From: Picochlorum sp. 'celeri'
Taxonomy: Eukaryota; Chlorophyta; Trebouxiophyceae
Assembly: GCA_010909725.1 (NCBI GenBank)
Contig: JAACMV010000007.1
Location: 310,001-374,000 of the forward strand
Reading direction: 5' to 3'
DNA length: 64,000 bases
The notes beneath the pieces are model-generated. The model had not been told where the DNA came from and ran no database searches. It worked only from the letters and a program-made list of their open reading frames with translations. A program made the position numbers and the translations under genes. Shown here one piece after another: positions 1 to 11,400 of this stretch; within the stretch, counting starts at the first letter, position 1; each line of letters starts with the position of its first letter.

Positions 1-1867
1 TGAAAGGAGTAAATGGAATGGCTCCTGCACTCAGGGTTCTTGGCATATCTGGATAAATTCCGTTGAGTTTCAAACCTGCACAGAGCCCAATGATGTCCTC
101 GTTTGCAGTGGAATGATCTCCGGAGAATAAATATGATCCACGGGCGAGTGCAAACCCTCTGGTTCCGTCTGGGCCCCGTGGCATCCTGGATGGTTTGGTC
201 TGCTGGTTGACTTTTGATGCTCGCAAGTGGAGATGCTGAAGCTTTGATGGAAGTTTGGTATCAGCCTCTGACGTTACGTTGGCACCAGACTTTTCCTTTG
301 TTCTGATACGGCACGCAATTGGTTCTGACCCATTCTTTTGATGCAACGTGAAGTAGACAACATCTCCGACATCCACAGGGTCCTTGGGTGAGAGATCAGA
401 CTTGTGGAAGTAGAGGCGCTGCTGTGGGCTCCTCTTTGCTGTGTGATCACTCGTCTCTTCAGAAGACAGGGGAATGATTCCATTCCATGTGAGAAAGCCG
501 AATCCCTTTGGACCTTTGGCACTGTCTTTGATGCTGACAATTGTACCTACAGATTTGACTGGATGGACTTGTACTGCTCGTCTGGCAATGAGATTTGCAA
601 CGAGTCCTTTTCCTGACATGTGTGCCGAGACCATGGCATTCACATCAGTTAATATTTTAAACGTGGTATGATCCCCGACTCGTAACGCAGAAATGCCGTC
701 ACTTTCACTGGCATGGAAGAGAATCTTCATCTTGGGGGTTGTGTTCCATGCTTTGCTGTCAAACCTGTTCTGTTTCTTTGAATCCAAAGGCTTTTCAATA
801 AAGTCAATGACTCCAGGAGACTTTGACATGTTTGGTTTTCCAACAACGACGCCATGATACTCACATTCACTCACAGTCTCAAATGTAACGGATCCAGGAG
901 GAGCTCTGGTGACATGACATGCACATGGTCGTCCATCCTTGTCCTTCTTTACGACAAACTTCAAATCGTCGCCGACCTGGAGTTTTTCGGGATCTGTATC
1001 AACCTCTGAGAAGTGGAAGAAGAGGTCCGATGAATGTCCTAGTCTTTTGATGAATCCAAACTCCTTTTTCAGGAGAATAACTTTTCCCAATTGAGGATCC
1101 TCATCATTAGCCTCATGCACACGTGCCTCTGCCTTCTCCGCAGCGTCGAGCGCAACCTTATCAACCTTGACATCGTATGCTATGTACATTTTTGTCGTTG
1201 TCTGCTGCGCCAAATTGAACTGCACAGGGTGCCCAATCTGCAGTGGTGTGTTGTTCTCAGACACTCTGCATGTCCCAAAGAAGGCTTGCTGCTGGCAACC
1301 TTCCTGATCGACAAAACTGATCATCCCATCATCGACCTGAGCATCTGTAGATGCATTTGAGGGTAATGAATAGACAGTTCCAGTGTATACCCCATCAATC
1401 GTCACCTCCTTGGGCCTTGGCTCTGCGCTCCTGATGGTGACGATATTCTTCGCAACTGCTTTTGTGCCAGGCTCAGTACTCTGTTCCAGCGTGAATCGAA
1501 CCAATGAACCACCATGACACTTTTTATCAGTATCTTTCACATGGAAATACACACGAGACTCCAACTCGGGAGATTTAATGAACCCAAATCCGCCATGACG
1601 AACAGCCACAATGCCAGTGTACATCACTTCTCCAGAAGAACCATCGTCTGCAACCCCCTGCTCTTTCGTCTCCCCATTCGCCTCATCCTTCTTCTTCTTT
1701 TTCCTCTTCTTCTTCTTTTCAAGTGCACCTGCAGTATTGTCATCGGCACATTGGTCCTCGAGAAGAAGCGTTTCCGAGCTTGCCTTCTTGAGCTCTGTCA
1801 AGGCGTCCTCTTCCGCAGACAAGATCTTTCTTCCCTCAACAAGTCCTTCCGCTTCCGATACCGTCAT
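1..1867 (-). CDS. Multi-cold-shock-domain RNA-binding protein (UNR/CSDE1-like), 3' part beyond the left edge
   Basis: A reading frame open from the ATG at 1867 to the window edge (622 codons, no stop), so the C-terminus is missing. An acidic N-terminus is followed by a basic tract of lysines with one arginine (residues 51-60). Serial cold-shock-like beta-barrels come next. The first (about 81-150) has GGFGFIKSP and VYFHVKD, the RNP1- and RNP2-like strands. A degenerate one follows (about 157-225). The next (about 250-315) has EFGFIK and LFFHFSEV. Further diverged units carry ILFHASESDG, and then GFGFLTWNG with LYFHKSDL. Serial alternation of canonical and degenerate CSDs is the architecture of animal UNR/CSDE1, which binds single-stranded mRNA and controls translation and decay. 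Known plant cold-shock proteins usually carry one CSD plus zinc knuckles. Domain identity is clear; the UNR orthology is inferred. Confidence 0.8.
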   Translation of the reverse strand, partial: MTVSEAEGLVEGRKILSAEEDALTELKKASSETLLLEDQCADDNTAGALEKKKKRKKKKKDEANGETKEQGVADDGSSGEVMYTGIVAVRHGGFGFIKSPELESRVYFHVKDTDKKCHGGSLVRFTLEQSTEPGTKAVAKNIVTIRSAEPRPKEVTIDGVYTGTVYSLPSNASTDAQVDDGMISFVDQEGCQQQAFFGTCRVSENNTPLQIGHPVQFNLAQQTTTKMYIAYDVKVDKVALDAAEKAEARVHEANDEDPQLGKVILLKKEFGFIKRLGHSSDLFFHFSEVDTDPEKLQVGDDLKFVVKKDKDGRPCACHVTRAPPGSVTFETVSECEYHGVVVGKPNMSKSPGVIDFIEKPLDSKKQNRFDSKAWNTTPKMKILFHASESDGISALRVGDHTTFKILTDVNAMVSAHMSGKGLVANLIARRAVQVHPVKSVGTIVSIKDSAKGPKGFGFLTWNGIIPLSSEETSDHTAKRSPQQRLYFHKSDLSPKDPVDVGDVVYFTLHQKNGSEPIACRIRTKEKSGANVTSEADTKLPSKLQHLHLRASKVNQQTKPSRMPRGPDGTRGFALARGSYLFSGDHSTANEDIIGLCAGLKLNGIYPDMPRTLSAGAIPFTPF

Positions 1868-2358
1868 TTCAGGTATAATATAATCCTATTCACTCACCAA
1901 AAGTGCCCTAACGTCTTCGTTCGAGCGAAACACTGAATCGTCTTTCAAATCAAGAGCCTCCGCCGTTGCGTACAGAGAGGTGCTTCTTTCAATACAGAAC
2001 AGTGTGATTGTACCAGATATAGATTTATACAACCAGCAGTGAAAAGAAACGACCGCGACACGCGCCGACCTGGTGAAAGCAGATTTTCGCTGACTACTCG
2101 TCGCTCCAGCGCCGAGAGAGAGAAAAGATGCTCAGTTGCACGTCTTGGGGAACAAACACCGTGTGTGATTGCTCCCAAATGAATTTCAAAGACGACGGGG
2201 TGAGCAGCTGCTGTCTGGACTTGTATTCCGTGCATGCAAGAGCACTCGGGGGCGCCATTGGGATTGTCCCAATTGGGACCCTTGCAAGGGACACCTGTCC
2301 CACTTATCTTGGAAAACCAATTGCTCGGACAGGAATATCGGTTTTACAAACGCATTCA
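1868..2358. other. Intergenic region upstream of the cold-shock gene, with palindromes
   Basis: No convincing gene. It holds the 5' flank of the cold-shock gene and the 3' flank of the M48 gene. At 2266-2301 it has a run of adjoining palindromes: GTCCCAATTGGGAC (2266-2279), CCCTTGCAAGGG (2279-2290) and the hairpin GGGACACCTGTCCC (2288-2301). Confidence 0.7.
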
Positions 2359-3417
2359 TCATACAATAACACTAGACTTGATCAGTGACCTAAACTCACC
2401 GCTGTGGGACCACGCATCAATCTCTCGTGCTCGCAACACTGGGAGTGGATGGCTCAGAGCCCTGTTCTGAGCATTTCTGAGGTACCATCCCATTGGACTC
2501 GATGTAGCCTTTTCATACGAACGAGACTGCTCCAAGAATGCATCAACATTCAATTCATTCGCCAATCTCGAAGATCCTCCTGCTAACTTCATGAAAGAAC
2601 TCACAACAACTTTTGGATTTTGCGTCACCAACAAGGCAGCACGGTCACAGCTAAGTTCTGCTGCCCGCAACCATCGCATCACCTGATCCTCCACTGTTGC
2701 CGTGAAAATCGGAAGCAATGACACAGTTCCAAGAGCAAGTACATTTGCTGCAGTCAGCCACACCGCGTGATCGCATTTCAAATGCCCCAGCTCATGTGCA
2801 ATGACTGCCTGCAACTCGGCATCATCCAGCAAATCCAAGAGGGACGTGTGCAACACGATAAACGGCCTCTTGCCCGACAGAGCTAGAGTATATGCGTTCG
2901 GGACTGGATTTTGACGCACGTACAAATCAGGACAATCCATTCCAAGCGTCTCACAGGCATCCACGAGAAGACTATAGACTGTTGGGAGCTGATTTGGCCC
3001 AACCTGAATGGAGGTGGAGATATTCTCCAGATACAAAATCTCTTCAGCACCCGCACTCATAATCATACTTTTTGCAATAAACTGTAATCCAGGCAGAGAC
3101 TTGAGCATATTTGTGTTCTGTTTATCCAAGGGATGCTGGAAATCCATCCCAGTCAAATCAGGAAACCTATTCTTCTTCAACGTGGGCCTGGGAACAGCTG
3201 CTGGTGCGGTGGTTGTAGTAGATGAGGAACTCGTAGCAGAATCCTGTGCACTATGCCTCCGTATGTCCATATATACATTAGTTTTGCTTTGATGAATCCC
3301 AAACCCACATGTACGCACGTATGGTCCACTGGGCATTGCCCTGTAACGAGAAGCAGTTCCGTGGTTGTCTCGCCTCGTTCCGAGACTATACCGGAGACTG
3401 CTCGTTTGAACACTCAT
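2359..3417 (-). CDS. M48-family zinc metalloprotease, PGM48-like (plastid)
   Basis: An integral zinc peptidase of the M48 group closest to plant PGM48, a plastoglobule protease linked to leaf senescence. The HExxH zinc motif reads HELGH (residues 208-212 from this start). A conserved downstream glutamate lies in RAAELSCDRA (E254), the third zinc ligand of the family. A hydrophobic segment lies between them. The C-terminal HPLPVLRAREID and GEFRSLIK are family hallmarks, so the GTGAGT within the terminal codons is not taken as a splice donor. The frame stays open upstream to an ATG at 3573. The ATG at 3417 is preferred because it begins a Ser/Arg-rich stretch like a transit peptide (352 aa). 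A Ser/Thr/Pro linker (about 60-78) separates this from the protease. It is divergent from ispF. Plastid location is inferred. Confidence 0.82.
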   Translation of the reverse strand: MSVQTSSLRYSLGTRRDNHGTASRYRAMPSGPYVRTCGFGIHQSKTNVYMDIRRHSAQDSATSSSSTTTTAPAAVPRPTLKKNRFPDLTGMDFQHPLDKQNTNMLKSLPGLQFIAKSMIMSAGAEEILYLENISTSIQVGPNQLPTVYSLLVDACETLGMDCPDLYVRQNPVPNAYTLALSGKRPFIVLHTSLLDLLDDAELQAVIAHELGHLKCDHAVWLTAANVLALGTVSLLPIFTATVEDQVMRWLRAAELSCDRAALLVTQNPKVVVSSFMKLAGGSSRLANELNVDAFLEQSRSYEKATSSPMGWYLRNAQNRALSHPLPVLRAREIDAWSHSGEFRSLIKSSVIV

Positions 3418-3628
3418 ACTGTCTATTGTTAAGACGAAGAGATCAATATTGTTGTGGGTGTGTCCCCGAAGAACAAAGGTATCTGATCGTATGGTTGAGT
3501 GGGAGGTATTTAATGTTCTTTTTACAGAGTCTGATCTGGATAGCATACGAATTGCATGCTGGTATCCATCCACGCATCATCATTCTAATGTAACAAGTAG
3601 AAAAAAAACAGTAGTATTTTGAATCAGG

Positions 3629-4249
3629 ATGAATTCGACGATGATGATGAACGCGGTTAATCACCGCTCGGCCAGGCTTGGGTCCTCTTGTCCACCTCAA
3701 AGCATCTTTCAACAGCGTCCACGGAGCACATGTACACGTCGTCAGATGGTTCAGGTGCATGCTAGTCTTCCATTTCGAGTGGGACATGGATGGGACCTGC
3801 ACAGATTGGAACCTGGGTACCCATTGATAATTGGAGGCATTGATATTCCTCATGAGCGAGGGTGTGTAGCGCATTCAGATGGGGATGTTCTTCTGCATAC
3901 GGTCGTCGATGCTATTTTAGGGGCTCTTTGTCTCCCAGATATCGGGCAGCTGTTCCCTGATAATGATCCCAAGTGGAAGGGTGCTCGAAGTGACATTTTC
4001 CTCAAGGAGGCAGTGAGACTGATGAAAGAAAAGGGATATGAATTGGGGAATATCGACTGCACTATTATTGCTCAAAAGCCTAAATTATCACCACACAAGG
4101 AGAACATTAGGAATAATCTCTGCGAGATACTAGGAGCTGATCCATCTGTGGTGAATATCAAGGCAAAGACACATGAAAAGGTGGATAGTTTGGGGGAGAA
4201 TAGAAGTATTGCATGCGAGGCAGTCGTGTTGCTTTTAAAGTCTGAGTGA
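3629..4249 (+). CDS. ispF: 2-C-methyl-D-erythritol 2,4-cyclodiphosphate synthase, plastid precursor
   Basis: IspF converts CDP-methylerythritol 2-phosphate to the cyclic diphosphate and CMP, a middle step of the plastid MEP isoprenoid pathway. The 206-aa product has about 45 residues of Ser/Arg-rich transit-like sequence and then a full-length IspF domain. Metal ligands are visible: GHGWDLHR gives D56 and H58, and AHSDGDVLLH gives H90. DIGQLFPDNDPKWKGARS is the family signature. KAKTHEKVDSLGEN, near the C-terminus, is the CDP and trimer-interface segment. The gene is intact and has no intron. It is divergent from the M48 protease gene and convergent with the RING gene, whose end lies 57 bp away. 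Identification is secure. Confidence 0.97.
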   Translation: MNSTMMMNAVNHRSARLGSSCPPQSIFQQRPRSTCTRRQMVQVHASLPFRVGHGWDLHRLEPGYPLIIGGIDIPHERGCVAHSDGDVLLHTVVDAILGALCLPDIGQLFPDNDPKWKGARSDIFLKEAVRLMKEKGYELGNIDCTIIAQKPKLSPHKENIRNNLCEILGADPSVVNIKAKTHEKVDSLGENRSIACEAVVLLLKSE

Positions 4250-4305
4250 TGAACATTATATATACATTACATTACAATATACATGGTTTTGAAAGGTTGA
4301 TATTT

Positions 4306-4983
4306 TCACTGGGTTTGAAACAATTCTGCATTGCACAAGGGGCAGGCAGCTGGTCTGCTATAATCAGTGCTGCTTAAGAACCACTTATCTATACATTCGA
4401 CATGATACTTGTGATGGCACGGCAGAACACGAAGTGCATCTCCTGTGACATAATCCTCGCAACAGATGATGCAGTTTGTGCTGGAAGAGTTATTGTGCTC
4501 TTCTTCGGAAATGAGTCGAATCAGTTCCTCCTTCTCAATGGGTCCAATCTTTTTCTTCAATCTACATTTGAGTTGGGCGGTACTGCATGCTTTCAAATCA
4601 CTCATGGACAAGTACTCCTCTATTGGCAATTTTTGAATAACTCGTGCCACCCTTTTTACTTTTTCCTCCCGTGAGTTACTTGCTCTGTTCCTTTGACGAT
4701 TATCATTACCCATCATTCGTCTGGCAAAGTTTGTGCTTGTGAAGAAACCCGCAAAGAGGGCAAGGACTCCTCCCCAAAACACCACCTGAGTAAGTGGGTG
4801 TCCTACTGCTGACCATATCCACCCTGTGCCTCGTGCAGCGCTATATCTCCAGGCATCAGAGTACAAAATGAAACCTTGAAGAAGGTGAGGTAAGAAGAAT
4901 GCTGCCAAGAACATGAGCAGAGACACTAGAACGCCCTGATTGTTCCCAAGCAAGGGTCCCAAGTGCACGTAAAAAATGAGCAT
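4306..4983 (-). CDS. Membrane-bound RING-H2 E3 ubiquitin ligase
   Basis: The 225-aa protein has two or three hydrophobic spans in the first 85 residues (about 15-40 and 62-82), then a basic linker and a C-terminal RING-H2 finger (171-217). The zinc ligands read CIIC, then CHHKYHVEC, then CPLC, with the tryptophan after the second pair (IDKW) that contacts E2 enzymes. This C3H2C3 pattern predicts E3 ubiquitin ligase activity, with the RING facing the cytosol from an internal membrane. The substrate is unknown. The gene is convergent with ispF and divergent from the RME-8 gene. Confidence 0.85.
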   Translation of the reverse strand: MLIFYVHLGPLLGNNQGVLVSLLMFLAAFFLPHLLQGFILYSDAWRYSAARGTGWIWSAVGHPLTQVVFWGGVLALFAGFFTSTNFARRMMGNDNRQRNRASNSREEKVKRVARVIQKLPIEEYLSMSDLKACSTAQLKCRLKKKIGPIEKEELIRLISEEEHNNSSSTNCIICCEDYVTGDALRVLPCHHKYHVECIDKWFLSSTDYSRPAACPLCNAELFQTQ

Positions 4984-5463
4984 TGTACCTCAATGTATGC
5001 CCATGTTTACCCATTAAATATCAACTTCATCCTAGAATGTACACTTTTTGTTACTAATAAAGACTGATGGTATGCTATTTCGGACAAAAGGATGGATGAA
5101 GTGTTCATCCTAGAGGGGTTTCTGACACGTGTTGGGAAGCCATAGGTCCCATCAAGTGAGGGTGTTGATGGGAAGAATGGCCACAGAGGATGCAGGCCAA
5201 ACGTGTGGGTTTCGACAAGACTCCACACGCACTTCCTGATCTGTTTCTCTCATGAAGACGGACAGAAAACCCTTGAATCATTCATATGGTACAATTATAT
5301 CATTCAGGGTTTTGATTTGACATATTGCTAGATGCAGCGTATAAAATTTTCCCCATTTGGAAGAAGAAGAAGTTCCAAGGTCTGCTCACAGTAGGCTTTT
5401 CTGGTATCCGGAACGTATTTTGACACGAGTGAGATTCTTTATACATGTTATTTTGTTGTCTCG
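4984..5463. other. Divergent promoter region between the RING and RME-8 genes
   Basis: No gene seen. Two hairpin-forming inverted repeats are present: TCCCATCAA (5147-5155) with TTGATGGGA (5165-5173), and AAAACCCTTGAAT (from about 5266) pairing, with one bulge, with ATTCAGGGTTTT (to about 5317). TTCATCCTAGA occurs twice as a direct repeat, near 5028 and 5103. Confidence 0.6.
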
Positions 5464-8400
5464 ATGAGTGGGAATGCAGTAGACAGCGTGCTTCAGAAGC
5501 TCAAACACCAACTGGTCGTTGGGGGTGACACTCGTTCAACTCGTACCATGCATCACGTATCAGAGGGTGCTGAGGGCCAAGGCAATATGCCTACTACGCT
5601 GCATTTGGGTCATTCAGGCTTGAGTAAGGGTTATCGGAGGGACCATAAGCATATTGTGAGGTTTCTTGTCATGAAGATGAGTTGGAGGGGGCTGTACCGG
5701 AGAATCATGACGGTCACTCGAGACGTGGACAATTCTGTCCTCTTGGAGACATATCATCCCGAAACTGGGGCTTTAACAAATTCATGGCCTCTGACTCAAG
5801 ATGTGGTAGGCTTGTCGATAGGTGGTGAGCATCCCCATGAAGGTGGGATATTTATGTTGACTGTACGGAAGGGTGGTGGGACAAAAGAGGTGAAGTTTGC
5901 GTGCCAGGAACGAGCTGGTCTCGTGGAAGTATTGTATTCTGTCATGTATCGATACGTTAGTGTGGCTGGGAATGTGGCATTTGTTCCTCCATCTGAAGTC
6001 CTTCATGCCTACAAGATCTCGAAGAAGACACAGCAATGGAAGAAGGTTTTGCTTCGAATGAGTGCGATCGGATTAGACCAGATTGATGATAGGACGAAAG
6101 AAGTGACGTGGAGATGGCGGTTCTTGCACGTGTCTAAACCAGGGATTCGGTTGCTTGGAAGGGGGAACACGTCCTGTCCCCCTGGTCATCAGGTGCTTGC
6201 TTTGTTTAGTGCTACTGGGAAGTCGCCTCGTATTTTCGCCTTCAAGAATAGACAAGAATTTTGCTCCTCAGTTTCTAGTGTTGCTGTGAAATGCATGGGC
6301 ATAGAGTTGGAGATTGACCATACAACGGAAGGGTTGGATCCAGAGGACTTGTTCACAGGACTTGCTACTGCAGAGAATGAAAAGGCCCTTGCCTCGGGAG
6401 AATCCCCATTATCCGAGTGGGATGTTCTAAAAGTGAAGCTGAAAGATGATGAATCTCTCATCTCTGGAAAAGATCATAAGGTCGCTCCGCGCCGATTGAT
6501 ACTCACCCGGCAGTCATTCATGGAGCGAAATTCAGACAATTATGATATTTGTGAATGGAGATCCCTGTCATCGATAGCTTGTCTGATACGGTATGCACAA
6601 GATCCGCAATGGATTGGAATCGAATGGGGCGACGGATCAGAAAGGGATGTGTTCATCACAAAGGAGAGGGAAGCTCTCTTGACATCCCTCGTGTACACAG
6701 CCCAGCAGAGTGCAAAGCGGCCAATAGAAGTTTTGCCATTCACTGTTGGATCAGGGCATCCTCTAATTCGTATGCATTATCATCCGGTTGGGTCTCCAGC
6801 TATTTTTCATGACACGGTCACGGAATTGATTTCCCTGCACATGCTTCAAGATGCATGCAACAAGTTCATCCAGTCGGGTGGCACTAATCTATCTTTGGAA
6901 GCCCTTGCCCTTGCTGCTCTGGAAGCTTCCCCTGATTGCCCGCTTGAGATGACACAAAATGAGCATGAAGTTTCTACGATGGTCATCGGGCAACTTGAAC
7001 AGCGAATTCTAGAATTCAATGCCAGTGTTCCGTACTTTGGCCTTGCTCGAGGTATGCCTTTTTATGTACATCTTCCTGGGGCGAAAATATTTCTTTACTA
7101 GTGTCATTTGTTTGTAGAGAGTGTCGTTGAGCACTATGTAGTTGATACACTTCTGAGTTTGCTTCCCAAACCGACGATGGGATATCATTCAGTAGGGGCC
7201 CTGACTCAAGATGAGGAAAGGTTGGTTCTCATGGCCCTACACGCTCTTCAAAGAGTCTCTAGTAGTAATTCAGCGAAATCGTATATACTTGGTCTTGGGG
7301 GATCATTTAAGAAGGTATATTACTGTCTTGGATGCAATAATGACCATGTTTCAGTTGAAGCAGCCCGTCTCATGTTGAGATTCTTCCTGGGAACAAACGA
7401 TGCTAGTGTGCTCGGAGAGCCATCATGGTCGGAGAACTTTGCAAGCGATGCTGATCCAATGAAGCGTCATGAAGTACTAATGGCTTCTCGTATGGCAAAA
7501 TCAGTATGCTTTATGACCGACTCTCGTTGCGCCTCGATTGTTGAGCCTTTGAAACTCAGGGCCATAGTTTCTCCTTTCCTTGGCAGTGTCATCATGGAAA
7601 TTGTTGTCAGTGTTGCATGCTTTCCTGGAGCAGAAACTACAGATATGGCTACAAGAGAAACAATGATTGTGGAGGTTTCATCATTAGGAAGAACTTTGTT
7701 CAGTCTCTTTAGTGATGCTAGACTGCCTGTGTATGACGGGCTGGCGCTTGTGATGAGAACTTTGGCAGAAGGAGGATCCAAAGCTGCCGAACCAATGAGA
7801 CAAGCTGCTCTACAAGAAGGTGCCGTTCTGACACATTTAAGGATCGCGATGTCAGCAGATCGAAACGATGATGATCGCATCACTAGCAGAGAACTTGTTT
7901 CTCTATGGTGTGATGGATACAAACCTGCAATGGAACTACTGAAACGAATTTTCCCAGCAGGCTTGACTGTTTATCTGGATAGAAACAGCAGAAAGACTAG
8001 AAATAATGCGGCTAGACCGGACTCAGGGGGTAATGGATATCATAGCAGAAATACTAGTGGAGGGGATATGTCGGCCATATACTTTGCCGGGAAAGGGCAT
8101 CAGTTAGCTTTCCCATTTCTTCAGGGAGACTGGAGTGAGTTCTGGAGTCATGTTGACAAGGATTACCATCATGCAGGCCTTATTTGGAATGAGACTTGCC
8201 GGAGTGAACTCAGGCAGTCTCTGAAGAATGAAGAGAGCATGCTGAAAGTGGGCAGGCAGAAAATGAGTGAGGAACATGCCCAGATCCCAGCATGGAATGC
8301 AGGGGATTTCAGTATCAGGTACTCTTCTCTCGTCCCTCACATTCAGGTTGGAAACGTGTATATTAAGTTGCTGGTTGAATCAAATGATGAAACAGTTCTC

Positions 8401-11400
8401 GAGTATATTCGAGATCCGAAAGGTTTTATTTCCTCTGCATACGTTGCCTTTCTGAGATTAGATGACTCGTTCAGATCACAACACATCCAGCATACTACCT
8501 CTCGTCAGGAGTCTCAATGCTTATGCTTGAAAGCCATGTCAATGGTATACCGTCGATATACCTCCATTATTGGGCCCTTTGAGGAACTCACTCACATTCT
8601 TAGGATTATGGATACAACTGGAAACAGGAAGATGCGATATTATTGTATGGAGCTGATTCATTCATTTATTTGCCCTGACCACGTGGATGATGATGATGAG
8701 ATTCGTAGAATTGCAAAAGAAAATGCCATGAGATTGTCCCAGCATGAGGGTATTCCTCTCCTTTGTGATGCTGCAGCAACAATCCATGAAGTCGTGAGCT
8801 CCTCCAGCGGATCAAAGGACACGAAGTTGATTACCAGTGCATTTCAGGATATTGAGCCCAAGCTTTGGTTTTATGCGGGATATGATCTCCTAGATAAGGT
8901 TTCGATTGAGAATAAAGACGATCTGATGAAAACATTCAATATGAGAAAACAAGGACCAGTCACAAAGAAAGAGATCCGTTCGCTTTTCCGCAATGGGAGT
9001 ATTGGAAACAGTACATACGTTTCTAGAATTGGAATGAAGTACCCAGCAGTTTTAGAAAGCATAAGGGAACTTCATTGGTGGTGTGCTGAAGGAGTCGCCC
9101 CTTTCTCAGAGAGGGATTTTTCCCTGACTGCTTTGGATGTGTTGACAGGAATATTCCAACTCTGTCCAGCAAAGGATCCGATCAGTGGAATTCAATTACT
9201 TCCATTACCTATATGCCATCGACAAATGTCTAAGAAAACTTGCGTCTCTAGAATCGCTCAGACGTTGCTCACAAATGACCCTGAGTTCGTCAATAAATCA
9301 TGCAATTTGCTCTCAGTCTATATTAGTCAGAATAGTGACGCTATGAAAACCATCTATCAGACAGGAATCTTCTTTTACATACTAGCGTACAGTGGTTCTG
9401 ATCTCATTGAAGCTGGGAAGTTTTTGAGATTATCTCATTTGCAGCAAAAATTCATGCAATCGGATGGGATATCAGCAACCTGCTCGTTATCTCAGAACTC
9501 TATTTTGGGAGATTTGTTGCCAGGTATGTGACTTTGCAGATGTACTTCGTGTAGCTTGACAACATTGTTATTTTATTTTTCCACGATTGTACAGAATCTT
9601 TGCTTTTCATTCTTGAAAGCTATGGACATGAAGCGTTCGCTACTGCAATCACAGGAAACTCTGAAAGTCCAGAAATTATTTGGACACATGAGATGCGCTG
9701 CCAGAAACTCATACCTCATCTATGGAATCACATAGGAGACTTTACCAGGCTGCTCAAAGAGTCTTGGTCAATTTCATATGATTATTACCCCTGTCCTCCG
9801 ATTGTGTATGAAGAGATTCAGGAAGAAATATGGTGTCATAGATACTATTTGCGCCACCTTTGCAATACTTCTCAGTATCCCAATTGGAACATAGTGGATC
9901 ATGTCGAATTGTTGCAAGCTATATTAGGAGCGTGGAAAGCAGAACTTGCTAAAGTTGGAGTACAAGGTATGAGCCTGGCTGAAGCAGCGAAGGTGTTGGA
10001 ATTGGACCCCTCAAGTAGCATAGATGAATCTGAGATGAAGAAGGCGTACCGGAGACTTGCCAAAAAGTATCACCCAGATCGCAATCCTGCTGGTAGGGAA
10101 CATTTCCAGTTAGTTCATGATGCATATGTCAGGCTTCATTCTGCACGTGAAGAAATATTGGGGCCTAGAGATTGGTGTATTCTGTTGTACCTCAAGGCTC
10201 AATGTCTGCTATACAGTGGCTATCCTGAGAGCCTTGCAGAGTTCAAATATGCAGGATACCCATATCTTATTGCATCGCTTTCTCTATCGAATGAGATGGA
10301 TAATGAAGAGTATGCTCAGATTTTGTCTGGCAAATTCATTCCGATTCTGCAGTCTTCCTTGCATCTCTGCTGGTTGACCTGTGAGGTTTCTGAACTAAAT
10401 GCAGAGGAGTTGATGAGATCAGACGGCATCAGAGTACTAGAGAGCATATTTTCAAGATGTGTCTCCATCACATCCAGAGAGGCATCTTTGTCTGACCCTC
10501 AAATTTCCATAATGGTGAACATTTTGAAAACATTTGGTGCGATGGCCAAATTTGAGTCAGCCCGTCTGGATCTTGAGGAGAGGCACCAGTTGATGAAGGA
10601 TGTCATCAGATGCTGCGAATTTAGTCGAGCAACTAATGTCGTGGCATCTTCCTTACAACTGATTGGAGAGATGACAAATTCTTTGAGAGCTAGAACAACT
10701 TTGATTCAAGAAAAGGCCGTGACAACTTTGATACCTTTACTGTTTGGATATGATTGTGCTAGTACCTTGGACAAGAAAGCATCTGAGAATCGGAGTGACA
10801 ACAATTATGAATACTTGGGTAGTACTCAAAATGATGTTGTGAATACTCAGCAAGATCTTCACGAAATATCGTTGCTTGCATGTGAAGTGCTTGCAAAGTT
10901 GTTCTCCCAGGTGGAGGCACCTGATGATGAGACAGATGTCGTAGACCTAGGAAGGAGAGCTTTCCGAGCACTATTTACTCCTCCAGTAGCACAATATATA
11001 TCTAGTAGTCATACGTTCTTGGGATATATAAACAATGACGTGCAGAATCATACAGTCATATGGACTGAAGGGATGAAATCCCAACTGGATGAAACTCTTC
11101 AGTCTCTTGAAGAGATGGAGTCTCATGCATGCTTAGTGAATGCTGCTGACACTCAATATGCGAATCTAGTCGGGGAGACTTATATATCAGGAGTATACAT
11201 TCGTCTCTTTTGCGAGCGCCCTTCAAAAGAAGGATTTAAGGAAGTAGAGTTCTGCAAAGATCTTGTTAAAGTCTTGCACACATTGGAGCATTTGGGAACC
11301 TCAGACTCTTGCACCATCACACCTGCTACAGATAGCTTAGAAAAGCCAGGAAATAAAATTGAACGCAGACAAGACGAGTCTTGGGAATCGATGATTAGTA

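Noticed and set aside
2094..2303. Reverse-strand frame in the spacer before the cold-shock gene
   Set aside because: Composition and lack of any domain suggest chance; the palindromes drive its codons.
2359..2397. GTGAGT near the end of the M48 frame as a splice donor
   Set aside because: The codons across it (GEFRSLIK) match the usual end of the protease family, so the frame simply ends there.
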